From assembly GCA_015999985.1 (NCBI GenBank), contig JAECRA010000010.1, positions 1 to 64,000 on the forward strand: 64,000 nt of DNA. Reading direction: 5' to 3'. Each line of letters starts with the position of its first letter. Position 1 is the first letter of the stretch. The notes under the pieces were generated by a model, which saw only the letters and a program-made list of their open reading frames with translations, had not been told where the DNA came from and did not search any database. The stretch is from Comamonadaceae bacterium (GTDB lineage Bacteria > Pseudomonadota > Gammaproteobacteria > Burkholderiales > Burkholderiaceae_C). The position numbers were made by a program, and so were the translations under genes. Below are positions 53,180-62,940 of the stretch, one piece after another.

Positions 53180-53955
53180 TCGACCCGCCTGAGAAACTGC
53201 CGGATGCGATCGTTCGACGGCTGGTTGAAAAAGGCCTCGGACGATGCATCTTCGACCACGACGCCACCTTCCATGAAAATCACGCGATCAGCGACCTCAC
53301 GGGCAAACCGAACTTCATGCGTGACGATGATCATAGTCATCCCGCCTTTGGCGAGATTGCGCATCACAGTCAGCACTTCGTCCCGAAGTTCGGGGTCCAG
53401 TGCCGAGGTCGGTTCGTCAAACAGGATGACTTCTGGATTCATGGCCAAGGCGCGTGCGATGGCCACCCGTTGCTTCTGGCCGCCTGAAAGTCGACTCGGA
53501 TACTCGTTCTCTTTTTCAGCCAGGCCTACCTGACTCAATAAGGCGCGCGCTTGTACGATGGCGTCTTCCCTGCGCACTCCCTTGATCTGGACGGGACCCT
53601 CGATGATGTTTTTCAGGGCCGTCATGTGGGCAAACAAGTTGAATGACTGGAACACCATGGCCGTCTTTCGCCGTATGTCCCTCACCTGCTTATGTTGAGC
53701 ACGTTTAAGTCCCGCTGCGCCGTTCTGGACTGACACATGAGTGCCGCAGATGGTGATGTCGCCTTTGTCTGGAATTTCAAGGAAGTTGAGACTGCGCACA
53801 AATGTCGTTTTTCCGGAACCGGAAGGACCCATGACAACGACCACTTCACCACGTCCAATGGTGACAGTCACCCCCTTCAAAACCGCATTCGCTCCAAAGG
53901 ACTTGTAGAGCCCCTCAACCTGAACCACAGCTTGACCCGCTTCTTGCTGACTCAT
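53176..53955 (-). CDS. Polar amino acid ABC transporter ATP-binding protein
   Basis: A 259-residue GlnQ/HisP-type ATPase. It has Walker A GPSGSGKT (43-50), the Q-loop AMVFQSFNLFAHMTALKNI, signature LSGGQKQRVAIARAL, Walker B VILFDEPTSALDPEL and the H-loop VTHEVRFAREVADRVIFM. It overlaps the permease gene by 4 nt upstream and the M20 gene by 4 nt downstream. It energises uptake of the operon's substrate. Confidence 0.96.
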   Translation of the reverse strand: MSQQEAGQAVVQVEGLYKSFGANAVLKGVTVTIGRGEVVVVMGPSGSGKTTFVRSLNFLEIPDKGDITICGTHVSVQNGAAGLKRAQHKQVRDIRRKTAMVFQSFNLFAHMTALKNIIEGPVQIKGVRREDAIVQARALLSQVGLAEKENEYPSRLSGGQKQRVAIARALAMNPEVILFDEPTSALDPELRDEVLTVMRNLAKGGMTMIIVTHEVRFAREVADRVIFMEGGVVVEDASSEAFFNQPSNDRIRQFLRRVE

Positions 53956-54602
53956 TTGATTCCCTTGCTCAAGCGACTTTCAACCCAGAGCTGGAAGAAG
54001 GTCAGAACCTGATTGATCAACCAATACAGAACGCCGGCGATGATGAACATCTCCATATATCTGAAAGTATTGGAGCCAATTTGCTCAGCCACTTTGGTAA
54101 GTTCCACAACGGTGATGGTCGATGCCAAAGACGTGTCTTTCATCAGTGCGATGTAGCGCGTTCCCAAGCTAGGGGCGGCTATCCGAACCGCCTGGGGCAG
54201 CACAATGCGAAACAGCGTGCGGACCGGTCCCATGCCCATGGACTGCGCCGCTTCAATCTGTCCCTTGTCAACTCCGAGAATGCCCGAACGGAAATTCTCT
54301 GAGATGTAGGCGCCCGCGCACAGGGAGAGGGCCAGGATGGCTGTGGGCACGGGGGCAAGATCAATACCGTAGTGAGGAAGCCCGAAGTAAATCAGCAGCA
54401 GTTGCAGCAGTAACGGCGTTCCGCAGAAGATCGATACAAAAGAGAACGCCACCCATCTCAGCAGCCTGATGGAGGACAGACGGCACAGCGCGATGACCAG
54501 CCCCAGTCCGGTCCCAATGACCGCTGAGCTGAGGCCGAGAAACACCGTCATCACCAAGGCCCCTTGAATCAGCGGGCCTGCCTTGACCACCAGGTCGATC
54601 AT
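53952..54602 (-). CDS. Polar amino acid ABC transporter permease
   Basis: A 216-residue inner-membrane permease of the HisM/GlnP class with about five helices. The EAA loop is QIEAAQSMGMGPVRTLFRIVLPQAVRIAAPSLGTRYIALMKDTSLAS. Only one permease gene is present, so it probably works as a homodimer. It overlaps its neighbours by 4 nt on both sides. Confidence 0.95.
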   Translation of the reverse strand: MIDLVVKAGPLIQGALVMTVFLGLSSAVIGTGLGLVIALCRLSSIRLLRWVAFSFVSIFCGTPLLLQLLLIYFGLPHYGIDLAPVPTAILALSLCAGAYISENFRSGILGVDKGQIEAAQSMGMGPVRTLFRIVLPQAVRIAAPSLGTRYIALMKDTSLASTITVVELTKVAEQIGSNTFRYMEMFIIAGVLYWLINQVLTFFQLWVESRLSKGIK

Positions 54603-55429
54603 TTGGCGTCCTTGGGCATCTTCTTGATTTCGTCTCCCATATCAATGCCGGGGAGCCATTTGCGTGAGATGCGGTTCAGGGTCCCGTCGTCAATCATTTC
54701 CTGAACCACCTTGTTCACAGCCAAAGCCATGTCCGCTTCACCTTTTTTCCAGCCAATGGTGCCGATCTCATAGTCAAGATTCGGCCCGGCAATCTTGACC
54801 GGAAAGCGCCCTTCTCTGGCCGCTGTCATGCCTGTGATGCGGTCAGTGAGGCGGGCGTCAACACGTTTGAGTGCGAGGTCCTGAAAGGCGAGAATGAAGT
54901 TGTCGTAGACGCGGATGTTCGAGTCCGCCAGGTTCTTGCGCGCCCAGGCTTCATCCGAGGTGCCTCCAGCGACTGCCAGTCGCTTGCCTTTCATGTCCTC
55001 GGGCCCGCGAATAGTGTCGTTGTCGGCATGCACGAAAAGATTCTTGGAGGTGACCATGTACGGAATCGAGAAGTCAGCGGACTTGCGGCGTTCTTCCGTC
55101 GGTGTAAGGATGGCTACAACGATGTCGTATCGGTCCGAGTTCAGACCGGAGATGAAGTTTTTGTAGGTGTCGGCGACAAACGTGATTTTGGGAATGTTCA
55201 GGCGCTTGGCCAATTCGCGTGATACGTCTACGTTGTATCCGGTGGGCTGGTTGGCCTCGTCCATAAACCCCCACGGTTTGAGAGTGTCCGTCGTTGCAAT
55301 CCGGATCTCATTTTTTGTGCGCGTCTTCTGCAGCACGGTCTGTCCGTGGGCAAAAACTGTCCCGGCCGTGAAGGCAAGAACGGTAGTCCATTTGAAAAGC
55401 ACAGACATTTTTTGAATCACTTGGCTCAT
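54599..55429 (-). CDS. Polar amino acid ABC transporter substrate-binding protein
   Basis: A 276-residue periplasmic solute-binding protein of the family 3 (amino acid) type. The signal is TTVLAFTAGTVFAHG. Typical blocks are IRIATTDTLKPWGFMDEANQPTGYNVDVSRELAKRLNIPKITFV, DIVVAILTPTEERRKSADFSIPYMV, and the Lys/Asp hinge DMKGKRLAVAGGTSDEAWARKNL. The usual ligand-binding Arg after the PY strand cannot be seen clearly, so the ligand may not be a standard L-amino acid. An AGGAGA ribosome site supports the start. Confidence 0.93.
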   Translation of the reverse strand: MSQVIQKMSVLFKWTTVLAFTAGTVFAHGQTVLQKTRTKNEIRIATTDTLKPWGFMDEANQPTGYNVDVSRELAKRLNIPKITFVADTYKNFISGLNSDRYDIVVAILTPTEERRKSADFSIPYMVTSKNLFVHADNDTIRGPEDMKGKRLAVAGGTSDEAWARKNLADSNIRVYDNFILAFQDLALKRVDARLTDRITGMTAAREGRFPVKIAGPNLDYEIGTIGWKKGEADMALAVNKVVQEMIDDGTLNRISRKWLPGIDMGDEIKKMPKDAK

Positions 55430-55502
55430 TTCTATCTCCTAAGAAAAATTTCAGGCCTGATGGCCAGAGTTGAGTTGCACGAACACCAGCACAAGAATCT
55501 TG

Positions 55503-56729
55503 TTAGCTCTGCACGGCTGCGGTAAGAAGCCGGCTCAGGCCTTGCTCGATCGTCTTTTCGTCGGTGGCAAATGAAATCCTTACCCATCCAGGCGCGCCAA
55601 AGACGGACCCCGGAACCGCGGCCACGTGTTTCGTTGCCAGTAGCCATTCACAGAAAGCCATGTCCGGTTCTGCGATCTTGCGAAAGCGCGTTCCGCCCGC
55701 GAAGGCTTCATTCAAATCCAGCATGGCGTAGAACGCACCATCGGGTCGCGGGATCTTCACGCCCGGATGGCTGTTCGCGATTTGCATCACCAGATCGCGG
55801 CGCCGATGGTATGCAGTGACCATGTTGTCGATGGATTCCCGAGGGCCGTTGAGGGCTGCCACCGTGGCCGCCTGGCTGATGGAGCTTGGGCCGAGGGTCG
55901 TTTGAGCCTGAAGATTGGCCATGGCCTCGATGATGTCGGCCGGGCCTGCTGCAAAACCAAGCCTCCATCCTGTCATGGCAAACGCTTTGGAGACGCCGTT
56001 GGCAACAAGAACGCGTCCCGCAAGATCTGGACAGAGTTTCAGTAGTGACTCTGGGCGTTCGGGTGTGTAGTGCAGATGCTCGTAGATCTCATCGGAGAGG
56101 ATCAGGACGTCAGGCCGTTCGCGGAGGGCTTCGCCCAGAGCCAGGAGTTCCTCTTTTGTGTAGACCAGGCCCGAAGGATTGCTGGGCGTGTTCAATATGA
56201 ACCAGCGCGTACGCGGTCCCATGGCGGCGCGCAACTCTTGCGCGGTCAATCGGTCGCCGCTGGGGCGCACAAATGCAGGCACCCCGCCTGCCGCGTAAAC
56301 CATCCCCGTGTACGCAGCCCAGTATGGAACGGGCAAAAGTACTTCATCACCCGGCTCCAAAGTGACTGCGAGGGCGTTGGAGATGACTTGCTTGGAGCCA
56401 TTTCCAACCATGACTTCGTCATCGCTGAAAGACAGGCCGTTTTCCCTCAGGAACTTCTGCCTCACGGCGTCGCGCACCGCCAAGGTGCCCCGCACCGGCG
56501 TGTAGTGGGTTTCCCCTTCGCGCATGGCCTTGAGTGCTGCGTCGATGACATGTGCCGGGGTATCAAAATCTGGCTCACCGGCGGTTAATGAATCGACCTT
56601 GATCCCCTGCGCCTGCATATCGGCGACTTTGGCAATCGCTTCGTAGATCTTGGATGTGGTGACCATGGCCATGCGGTCGGCGACGCGTTTATGCGGGCTG
56701 AGCGCTTTGATGTCGGAGATCATGTTCAT
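55503..56729 (-). CDS. Class I PLP-dependent aminotransferase (aspartate aminotransferase family)
   Basis: A 408-residue cytosolic aminotransferase of subgroup I-gamma type. It has TAGEPDFDTPAHV near 49, NGSKQVISNAL, FILNTPSNPSGLVYTKEEL, LSDEIYEHL, the Schiff-base lysine VSKAFAMTGWRLG (Lys248) and VRISFA with the substrate carboxylate Arg. The start is 2 nt after the DapA-family stop, so the two are translationally coupled. It should take the amino group from the imported compound, or add one to a keto acid made by the lyase. Confidence 0.93.
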   Translation of the reverse strand: MNMISDIKALSPHKRVADRMAMVTTSKIYEAIAKVADMQAQGIKVDSLTAGEPDFDTPAHVIDAALKAMREGETHYTPVRGTLAVRDAVRQKFLRENGLSFSDDEVMVGNGSKQVISNALAVTLEPGDEVLLPVPYWAAYTGMVYAAGGVPAFVRPSGDRLTAQELRAAMGPRTRWFILNTPSNPSGLVYTKEELLALGEALRERPDVLILSDEIYEHLHYTPERPESLLKLCPDLAGRVLVANGVSKAFAMTGWRLGFAAGPADIIEAMANLQAQTTLGPSSISQAATVAALNGPRESIDNMVTAYHRRRDLVMQIANSHPGVKIPRPDGAFYAMLDLNEAFAGGTRFRKIAEPDMAFCEWLLATKHVAAVPGSVFGAPGWVRISFATDEKTIEQGLSRLLTAAVQS

Positions 56730-56731
56730 TT

Positions 56732-57622
56732 TTATTCACCCAATTGTTCAAATGCCAGCTGCAAGCGGGACATGGTTTGCGGGCGCGCCGGCAGAAGGGG
56801 AAGGCGCGGATGGCCGAAGTCAAATCCCTTCATCTGCAGAGCGGCTTTCAGGCCAGAAGGATTCATCTCGGAATAGACGGCGTCAGCCAGGTTGGCGTAG
56901 CGCTGGTGGATCCTCATGGCGCCTTGCATGTCGCCGGCCTGCACGAGCGCCTGCATCTGGTTCCACGGAGCGGGGTCTAGATTGGAGAGAGCCAGGACAC
57001 CTCCCACGGCACCCAAGGCAATCTGTGCTGGGAACAAGGGCTCTTCGCCAGACAGCACGGCAAGCTTGTTGCCGGCCAGTTGCACAAGACGGGTCAGTTT
57101 CGCAAAGTCGGACCCGCTGTATTTGATTCCGATGATCGTCCCATCTTCCGCCATTTGGGCGATGGTCTCGGCGCGCAATTCGATCTGAGTCCGGCGCGGA
57201 ATCTCATACAGGACGATAGGGAGCTGCAGAGCCGCCTTGTAGTTTGAAAAGTAGGCGCGCACACCTTCGTCGGTGCCTAAGGCGTAGTAGGGCGTGACCA
57301 CCATCAACCCATCTGCTCCGGCGTCCCTGGCGGCCAGTCCGGATTGGACCGCGTCTTCGTAGCCGGTTGCCAGGACGCCCGCAATGACAGGAATACGGCC
57401 ACCCGCCGCTTCCACGGTCCAGCGCACCACATTCCGTCGCTCCTCGGGGGATAGGGCAGGGTACTCGCCCGTGCCGCCAAGAGGAGCTAGACCCGCAGCA
57501 CCCCGTTCAATGAGAAATTGAACGTGTGCATAGATGGCATCCCGATTGACTTTGCCTTGCAAGTCAAAGGGTGTCGCCGTAGCGCAAATGATGCCTCGCA
57601 AACTCTCCGTGTTGATAGACAT
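56732..57622 (-). CDS. DapA-family lyase/synthase
   Basis: A 296-residue class I aldolase of the dihydrodipicolinate synthase/N-acetylneuraminate lyase family. The GGTGEYPALS loop holds the conserved Thr, YEIPRRTQ holds Tyr139 and Arg144 (equivalent to the DapA carboxylate-binding Arg), and the Schiff-base lysine is IIGIKYSGSD (Lys167). Pyruvate or another 2-keto acid is the expected co-substrate. In this operon a catabolic role is more likely than lysine synthesis, since the window has no dapB. First gene of the operon, directly after a large dyad. Confidence 0.9.
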   Translation of the reverse strand: MSINTESLRGIICATATPFDLQGKVNRDAIYAHVQFLIERGAAGLAPLGGTGEYPALSPEERRNVVRWTVEAAGGRIPVIAGVLATGYEDAVQSGLAARDAGADGLMVVTPYYALGTDEGVRAYFSNYKAALQLPIVLYEIPRRTQIELRAETIAQMAEDGTIIGIKYSGSDFAKLTRLVQLAGNKLAVLSGEEPLFPAQIALGAVGGVLALSNLDPAPWNQMQALVQAGDMQGAMRIHQRYANLADAVYSEMNPSGLKAALQMKGFDFGHPRLPLLPARPQTMSRLQLAFEQLGE

Positions 57623-57630
57623 AAGCTTTC

Positions 57631-57674
57631 TTAAAATTGCATTGCAATTCGATTGAATTGCAAAGTAATTTTAA
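57631..57674. promoter_or_regulatory. 44-bp symmetric dyad ahead of the DapA-family gene
   Basis: TTAAAATT-gca-TTGCAATTC-GATT-GAATTGCAA-agt-AATTTTAA: both arm pairs are perfect and share the same centre (57652/57653), only the 3-nt linkers differ. It begins 9 nt from the start codon, so a bound regulator would cover the promoter or leader. It is the best operator candidate for the IclR-type regulator of the operon. The remaining gap to 58055 shows no convincing gene. Confidence 0.7.
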
Positions 57675-58055
57675 AGTCATGAAACTTGCTTCAACAATGC
57701 GGGTTTTATCTAATATGAAAAGTGAGAAATGTCCGTAGAGGAAACTGAAAATAAGAGAAAACACGCCGATAAGCGTCGACCTGCAGGGGTGAAAGCCGGT
57801 GGAGGCGAGCCAGGCCCAGCTGTTCCACTTTCTTCAAGTGTTGAGCAGGTCTGCCCGCCATCTGAGGCAGCACTAAAGAGTGGCAGAACGCGCGGGCACA
57901 GGCCCACCCGATTGAGAATTGCAATCGGGTGAGGCAGTGTCAGTCCATGGAGTTAAGAATGGCCGACCAGGTTCATCGGGCGCCTCTGACCGGCATGAAT
58001 GCGCGGGATAGGGGCCTTGGAGGATGTCAACTTAGTCCAGGACGTTTCAAGCTCG

Positions 58056-58877
58056 TCAACGAGTAGGTCCCCGCGCATGATCGAGCACGGCCTGTAGCAT
58101 GCGCTCAAGGTGCGGCTGCACTTGGGCTGCCACTTCTGGCATGTAAGCGAATGGCAGCGTTTCCTGCATGTAGCTGCACTGCGTCATCTCCAGTTGAACC
58201 GCATGCTGCCCCTCTTGCGGCCGGCCATGGTGACGCGTGATGTAGCCGCCGGTGAAGCGCCCATTGAGCACACTGGTGTAGCCGGGGGCTTCTTTGGCGA
58301 TCGCCAGCAGCCGATCGGCGAGAGCAGGGTCGCAACTGGCGCCTTTGGAAGTGCCCAGGTTCAGATCGGTCAGCTTGCCTTCGAAGAAACGCGGCAGTAC
58401 AGAGCGGATCGAATGCGCGTCCCACAGCATGGCGATGCCGTGTTGGGCCTTGATGCGTGTCAACTCACTGGCCAGCTTGGCGTGATAGGGGTGCCAGATG
58501 GCTTCGCGGCGCTCGGCCACTTCGGCGCTGTCCGGATGGTCAGATGGGTTGGCGTAGATGGGGGTGTCGTCGAAGGTATCGATGGGGCACAGACCTGTGA
58601 CGCTTTGGCCAGGGTAGAGGCTGGCTCCATCTGGAGGGCGGTTCAGATCGATCACATAACGCGAATGCGTGGCCACGAGAATGGAAGCCCCCATGGCGTC
58701 TGCAAAATCGTACAAACGTTCCAGGTGCCAGTCTGTATCAGGCACATGGCGGGCTTCAGGCGTCAAGCGTGCTGCCAGTCCAGGTGGCACGTGGGTCCCC
58801 GCGTGCGGCATGGACACCAGCAAAGGGCTGCTTCCTTGTCGGAAGCGATAGGGGGGCTCGTTGGTGGAGAATTTCAT
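58056..58877 (-). CDS. hutG: N-formylglutamate deformylase
   Basis: A 273-residue enzyme converting N-formyl-L-glutamate to glutamate and formate, the last step of the five-step histidine pathway. Family features are PLLVSMPHAGTHVPPGLAARL, VIDLNRPPDGASLYPGQSVTGLCP, MLWDAHSIRSVLPRFFEGKLTDLNLGT, GGYITRHHGRPQEGQHAVQLEMTQ and YMQE. The start overlaps the end of hutF by 4 nt. Last gene of the hut operon here. Confidence 0.95.
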   Translation of the reverse strand: MKFSTNEPPYRFRQGSSPLLVSMPHAGTHVPPGLAARLTPEARHVPDTDWHLERLYDFADAMGASILVATHSRYVIDLNRPPDGASLYPGQSVTGLCPIDTFDDTPIYANPSDHPDSAEVAERREAIWHPYHAKLASELTRIKAQHGIAMLWDAHSIRSVLPRFFEGKLTDLNLGTSKGASCDPALADRLLAIAKEAPGYTSVLNGRFTGGYITRHHGRPQEGQHAVQLEMTQCSYMQETLPFAYMPEVAAQVQPHLERMLQAVLDHARGPTR

Positions 58878-60259
58878 GGATTGTCCTTGAGTAGCTCGGA
58901 GCGGGCGGCCACAAGGCCTTGGGCGGCGGCGGCATGCGCCTCATGGCGTGTGCCCCGTACTCGGGCCTGGCCTGCCACGTAGACGCTGCCAACGGCACTG
59001 GTGCGGTGGCTGGCAAACACGTGCGCCGACAGCATCTCAGGCGCTTGCAAGCCTGCCAAGGCCGGGTGCTGTGCGTCCAGAATGACGAGGTCGGCCTGCT
59101 GACCTTGGACTATGCCTGTCACCGGCCGGCCTGCCGCCTGCGCGCCACCGGCCACGGCAGCCAGCAGCATGGCGGAAGCGACGTGAGGCTGCTCGGGCGT
59201 CGCCATGACATTGCGGCGGCGTGTGGCAAGTCGTTGTCCGTATTCCAGCAGCATCAATTCTTCAGCGGCATTGACGCATGCATGGCTGTCTGAACCTATG
59301 CCCCACGCACCGCCCGCGGCTTGCCACGCAGGCCAGTCGAACAGGCCGTCGCCCAGGTTGGCTTCCGTGCTGGGGCACAAACCGGCCACAGCGCCGCTGG
59401 CGGCGGCGCGGCAGTACTCGCCGGCGTCCATGTGCGTAGCGTGTACCAGGCACCAGCGTGCATCCACTGGCGCATGGTCGAGCAGCCAGGCAACCGGGCG
59501 CTGGCCGCTCCATGCAAGGCAGTCTTCAACTTCCTGCGTCTGCTCGGCTATGTGAATGTGTACGGGCGCCGTTGCATCGAGCGCGTGCAGGCCTGCAACA
59601 GCCTCGCGCAACGCATCGGGTGGTACAGCCCGCAGTGAATGCGGAGCCAGGCCCACGCGTACACCTTGTGCGGAACTGAATGGCTGCAAGCGTTCCAACA
59701 GCCTGAGCATGTTGTCGGTGGAGCGGATAAAGCGGCGCTGCCCCTCATTGGGAGGCTTGCCGCCAAAGCCGCTGGCCTGATAGAGCACCGGTAACAGTGT
59801 GAGGCCTATGCCTGCGCGTTGTGCTGCCCGGATAAGGGCCCATGCCAGTTCTGCATCGTCTGCATAGGGCGTACCGCCCTGGTCGTGGTGCAGATAGTGG
59901 AATTCACAGACGCTGGTGTAGCCTGCCTCCAGCATCTCCACGTACAGGCCGAAGGCAATGCTCTCGAGCAAGGCGGGATCGAGCCGACTCGCGAAGCGGT
60001 ACATCAGCGTGCGCCAACTCCAGAAGCTGTCTTGCGCGGCACCACGGTATTCAGTGAGGCCTGCCATGCCGCGCTGGAATGCGTGAGAGTGCAGGTTGGG
60101 CAGGCCAGGGAGCACAGGTCCTTCGGCTTGCGCTGTGCCATCAGGGCGCGTCGTGTCAGTCTGAACCTCCACCAGCTTGCCCAGCGCATCCCAACGGAGC
60201 AGAACGTGGCGAGCCCAGCCGGTGGGAAGCAAGGCGTCAGCTGCAAACAAACTGCTCAT
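58874..60259 (-). CDS. hutF: Formimidoylglutamate deiminase
   Basis: A 461-residue amidohydrolase-superfamily enzyme turning N-formimino-L-glutamate into N-formyl-L-glutamate and ammonia. It has [20 protein letters not shown] with the metal Hx[82 protein letters not shown] and [11 protein letters not shown] with the metal Asp. It is linked to hutI and hutG by 4-nt overlaps. Its presence fixes the pathway as the two-step deiminase/deformylase branch. Confidence 0.96.
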   Translation of the reverse strand: MSSLFAADALLPTGWARHVLLRWDALGKLVEVQTDTTRPDGTAQAEGPVLPGLPNLHSHAFQRGMAGLTEYRGAAQDSFWSWRTLMYRFASRLDPALLESIAFGLYVEMLEAGYTSVCEFHYLHHDQGGTPYADDAELAWALIRAAQRAGIGLTLLPVLYQASGFGGKPPNEGQRRFIRSTDNMLRLLERLQPFSSAQGVRVGLAPHSLRAVPPDALREAVAGLHALDATAPVHIHIAEQTQEVEDCLAWSGQRPVAWLLDHAPVDARWCLVHATHMDAGEYCRAAASGAVAGLCPSTEANLGDGLFDWPAWQAAGGAWGIGSDSHACVNAAEELMLLEYGQRLATRRRNVMATPEQPHVASAMLLAAVAGGAQAAGRPVTGIVQGQQADLVILDAQHPALAGLQAPEMLSAHVFASHRTSAVGSVYVAGQARVRGTRHEAHAAAAQGLVAARSELLKDNP

Positions 60260-61473
60260 ACGCCGCCTTCTTCAATGCGCCCGTGGCGCACCACACAGCG
60301 CACCGGTTTTTGGCCGAACCAATAAGCCAGCTCGGCAGCGTCCTTCAAGTTCCACAGTACGAAGTTGGCCGGCCGGCCTGGGGCGAGCTCCCCGTGGGTA
60401 TGCTGCAACCCGAGCGCGCGTGCTGCATGCGTGGTGATACCGGCTATCGCCTCAGGAACGGTCAGCCTGAAAAGCGTGCACGCCATATTCGCCATCAGCA
60501 GCAGGCTCAGCGTTGGCGAGGTGCCGGGGTTGTGGTCGGTCGAAACGGCCATGGGCACACCGGCGGCGCGCAGGGCTGCAATCGGGGGCAGGTGGGTGTC
60601 CCGGAGCGTGTAATAGGCGCCTGGTAAAAGAACGGCCACTGTGCCCGCTGCTGCCATGGCGTCGATGCCATCTTGAGACAAGTGTTCAATGTGGTCACAA
60701 GAAAGCGCCCCATAGCGGGCTGCCAGCGTTGAGCCCCCCATGTCGGACAACTGCTCTGCGTGCAGCTTCACCGGAATACCCAAGGATTGCGCCGCCAGAA
60801 AGACCTGCTCCGTCTCCGCCAGGGAGAAGGCGATGTTTTCACAGAATACGTCCACCGCATCGACTAGGCCTTCGGCATGAAGCGCGGGCATCATTTCATT
60901 GCAAACAAGGTCGATGTACGCCTGACTGCGTCCGGCGTACTCGGGTGGCAAAGCGTGCGCGCCCAGGAACGTCGTGCGCACGGTCACGTTGTGCGCGGTG
61001 GGCAGGCGTCGGGCCACACGCAGTTGCTTGCGCTCGTGTTCCAACGACAAGCCATAGCCTGACTTGATCTCTATCGCGCAAACGCCCTCAGCCAACAGCT
61101 GCTGCAATCGTGCCGACGCGCTTGTGAAGAGCTCGTCTTCGCTGGCTTCCCGCGTGGCGCGGACGCTGGAAACAATGCCCCCGCCCGCCCTGGCGATCTC
61201 TTCGTAGGTGGCGCCGCCCAGGCGCATGGCAAATTCGTTGGCTCGCTGGCCGCCATAGACCAGGTGTGTGTGGCAGTCCACCAGCCCGGGCGTGACCAGC
61301 GCGCCGCGGCCCTCGTGCGACTTAATTGAAGCATATTCATCCGGCACCTTAGTGCCCGAGCCGATCCAGGCAATGAGGCCCTTCTCGACCACGAGGGCGC
61401 AGGGCTTGCCATCCAGGCCTTGCAAGTCGGTCCACAGGCCATCGGCCGAAAAAGGTGCGGCTGAGGAAAGCAT
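60256..61473 (-). CDS. hutI: Imidazolonepropionase
   Basis: A 405-residue amidohydrolase opening the imidazolone ring of 4-imidazolone-5-propionate to formiminoglutamate. It has [41 protein letters not shown] with the HTH metal motif, [64 protein letters not shown] and [31 protein letters not shown] at 61473 follows a GAAAGC/CTCAG region; the longer frame to 61614 overlaps hutD and is rejected. Confidence 0.97.
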   Translation of the reverse strand: MLSSAAPFSADGLWTDLQGLDGKPCALVVEKGLIAWIGSGTKVPDEYASIKSHEGRGALVTPGLVDCHTHLVYGGQRANEFAMRLGGATYEEIARAGGGIVSSVRATREASEDELFTSASARLQQLLAEGVCAIEIKSGYGLSLEHERKQLRVARRLPTAHNVTVRTTFLGAHALPPEYAGRSQAYIDLVCNEMMPALHAEGLVDAVDVFCENIAFSLAETEQVFLAAQSLGIPVKLHAEQLSDMGGSTLAARYGALSCDHIEHLSQDGIDAMAAAGTVAVLLPGAYYTLRDTHLPPIAALRAAGVPMAVSTDHNPGTSPTLSLLLMANMACTLFRLTVPEAIAGITTHAARALGLQHTHGELAPGRPANFVLWNLKDAAELAYWFGQKPVRCVVRHGRIEEGGV

Positions 61474-61481
61474 GGTGATCT

Positions 61482-62039
61482 CTAGGGGGCGGGGCGCCAT
61501 TGCACGGCCAACATGACGGCGGTCGGGTCGGAGGTTTGCAGGCTCCATCGGGCGGGGGTCGAGGCCCACCACAAGCCCTGTCCGGAGGTGAGTAACTGGT
61601 CGCCCGCTTGCCAAGTCCCGTGTTGCGCAACCAGAAGGCCGTGCGGCGAGGCGGGCAGTTCTGTGGGTCCGCGTAGAACCTGTAGATCGGCTTTCAACCT
61701 GCTTCGCCGCGTCATGACATTGAAGTCGCGAGACGAACGGCCCTTCAATGAACAGTCAATGGGGACGTTGCCGCTGAATTCAAACGGCACAAGCGCCGCA
61801 GTGAGGGCGTGGTCAATGCCGGGGCCACTCAAATGCACGCCGTCGCCATTCAACAAGGTGATGATGCGGTCCACGTCTTCAAATACTGAAAACGGACCAT
61901 CTGACTCAATGCTGGCGATGGACACACGCCAGTCGAAATGATCCATGCTGGCGCCCTGCGGCCATGTGGCGATTTCCCGCGTTTGCCCACCTTTGTTCTT
62001 CCAGGGCGTGTCGGGTATTTGCGCCACATCGAAGCGCAT
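61482..62039 (-). CDS. hutD: HutD-family protein
   Basis: A 185-residue bicupin of the HutD/Ves family. It has [60 protein letters not shown], the usual opening, and [27 protein letters not shown]. HutD binds N-formylglutamate-type ligands in a pocket and is thought to set an upper limit on pathway induction; it is not essential in the reaction sequence. Start at 62039, since upstream in-frame codons to 62177 overlap the ABC ATPase. It leads hutI by 8 nt. Confidence 0.92.
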   Translation of the reverse strand: MRFDVAQIPDTPWKNKGGQTREIATWPQGASMDHFDWRVSIASIESDGPFSVFEDVDRIITLLNGDGVHLSGPGIDHALTAALVPFEFSGNVPIDCSLKGRSSRDFNVMTRRSRLKADLQVLRGPTELPASPHGLLVAQHGTWQAGDQLLTSGQGLWWASTPARWSLQTSDPTAVMLAVQWRPAP

Positions 62040-62124
62040 GAAGGCGGGAACGGGCGGCACGATGGCGACGGATTCAGAAGGTGTGAATGAATCCGGCGAG
62101 CATGAGGGATTCGTTCGCACCTTC

Positions 62125-62931
62125 TTAAACACTGCCCAGGACAGGAACGGCTGCCACCAGACGCTGGGTGTAGGCATGTTGAGGGTTGGTAAGCACCTCT
62201 TGCGCAGAGCCCATTTCCACGATCTCTCCCTTCATCATGACCGCCACTCGGTCCGCAAACGCACGTGCGATGGAAATGTCGTGGGTGATCATGAGGTAGG
62301 CGACCTGGCGGGCGCGCTGGATGTCCAGCATAAGGTTCAGAACCTGGCCGCGGATAGAGACGTCAGCACCCGACAGCGGCTCGTCTGCAATGATCAACCG
62401 CGGCTCCATGGCCAGCGAACGCGCGATGGACACGCGCTGGCGTTGCCCGCCGCTGAGCTCGTGAGAATAGCGGTCAATGAAGCGGGTGGCTGGGCGAAGG
62501 CCCACGTCTTCCAGCAGGCGCAAGCATCGTGCTTCACCCTCTCCGGGTTGTTTCCAGAGCGCTTGCATCAGCAGTTCTCGAACTGATTTGCGCGGATTTA
62601 AAGCAGCCGTGGAGTCCTGGAAGATGGGCTGCATCCGGGTGCGCACGTCGCGAAAGACTTCAGGCGGCATACCCGTCAGGCGCTGGTGGTCAAATGAGAC
62701 ACTGCCCACGTCAGGCTGCAGCAAACCGAGGGCGATGCGTCCCAGTGTAGATTTGCCGGATCCGCTTTCGCCCACCAGGGCGACGATTTCTCCGGAGTGA
62801 ACCGTGAGGCTCACCGATTTGACCGCATGGAAGAGGCCGCCGCCGGGTGACTTGAAGCTCTTGCTGACGTTGTCGAGCACCAACAGCGGGTCGGCTGCGT
62901 CCGCCAGATGGGAAGGGTTGGTATTTGGCAT
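62125..62931 (-). CDS. Dipeptide/oligopeptide-type ABC transporter ATP-binding protein (second ATPase)
   Basis: A 268-residue ATPase of the DppF/OppF class. It has Walker [31 protein letters not shown] (the OppF-type Q-loop), signature ELSGGQRQRVSIARSL, Walker B LIIADEPLSGADVS and H-loop MITHDISIARAFADRVAVM. The usual ALDVS after Walker B is GADVS here, with the hydrophobic Leu replaced by Ala. It follows the first ATPase by 9 nt. Being just ahead of hutD, it may import histidine-containing peptides or a related compound. Confidence 0.94.
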   Translation of the reverse strand: MPNTNPSHLADAADPLLVLDNVSKSFKSPGGGLFHAVKSVSLTVHSGEIVALVGESGSGKSTLGRIALGLLQPDVGSVSFDHQRLTGMPPEVFRDVRTRMQPIFQDSTAALNPRKSVRELLMQALWKQPGEGEARCLRLLEDVGLRPATRFIDRYSHELSGGQRQRVSIARSLAMEPRLIIADEPLSGADVSIRGQVLNLMLDIQRARQVAYLMITHDISIARAFADRVAVMMKGEIVEMGSAQEVLTNPQHAYTQRLVAAVPVLGSV

Positions 62932-62940
62932 GGCAGTCTT

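Noticed and set aside
57729-57932. Possible 67-residue protein in the gap between the DapA-family gene and hutG
   Set aside because: Low-complexity charged sequence with no ribosome site or family pattern; the gap is more likely regulatory.
58110-58982. Plus-strand frame of 290 codons opposite hutG
   Set aside because: Antisense to a confident gene and without family similarity.
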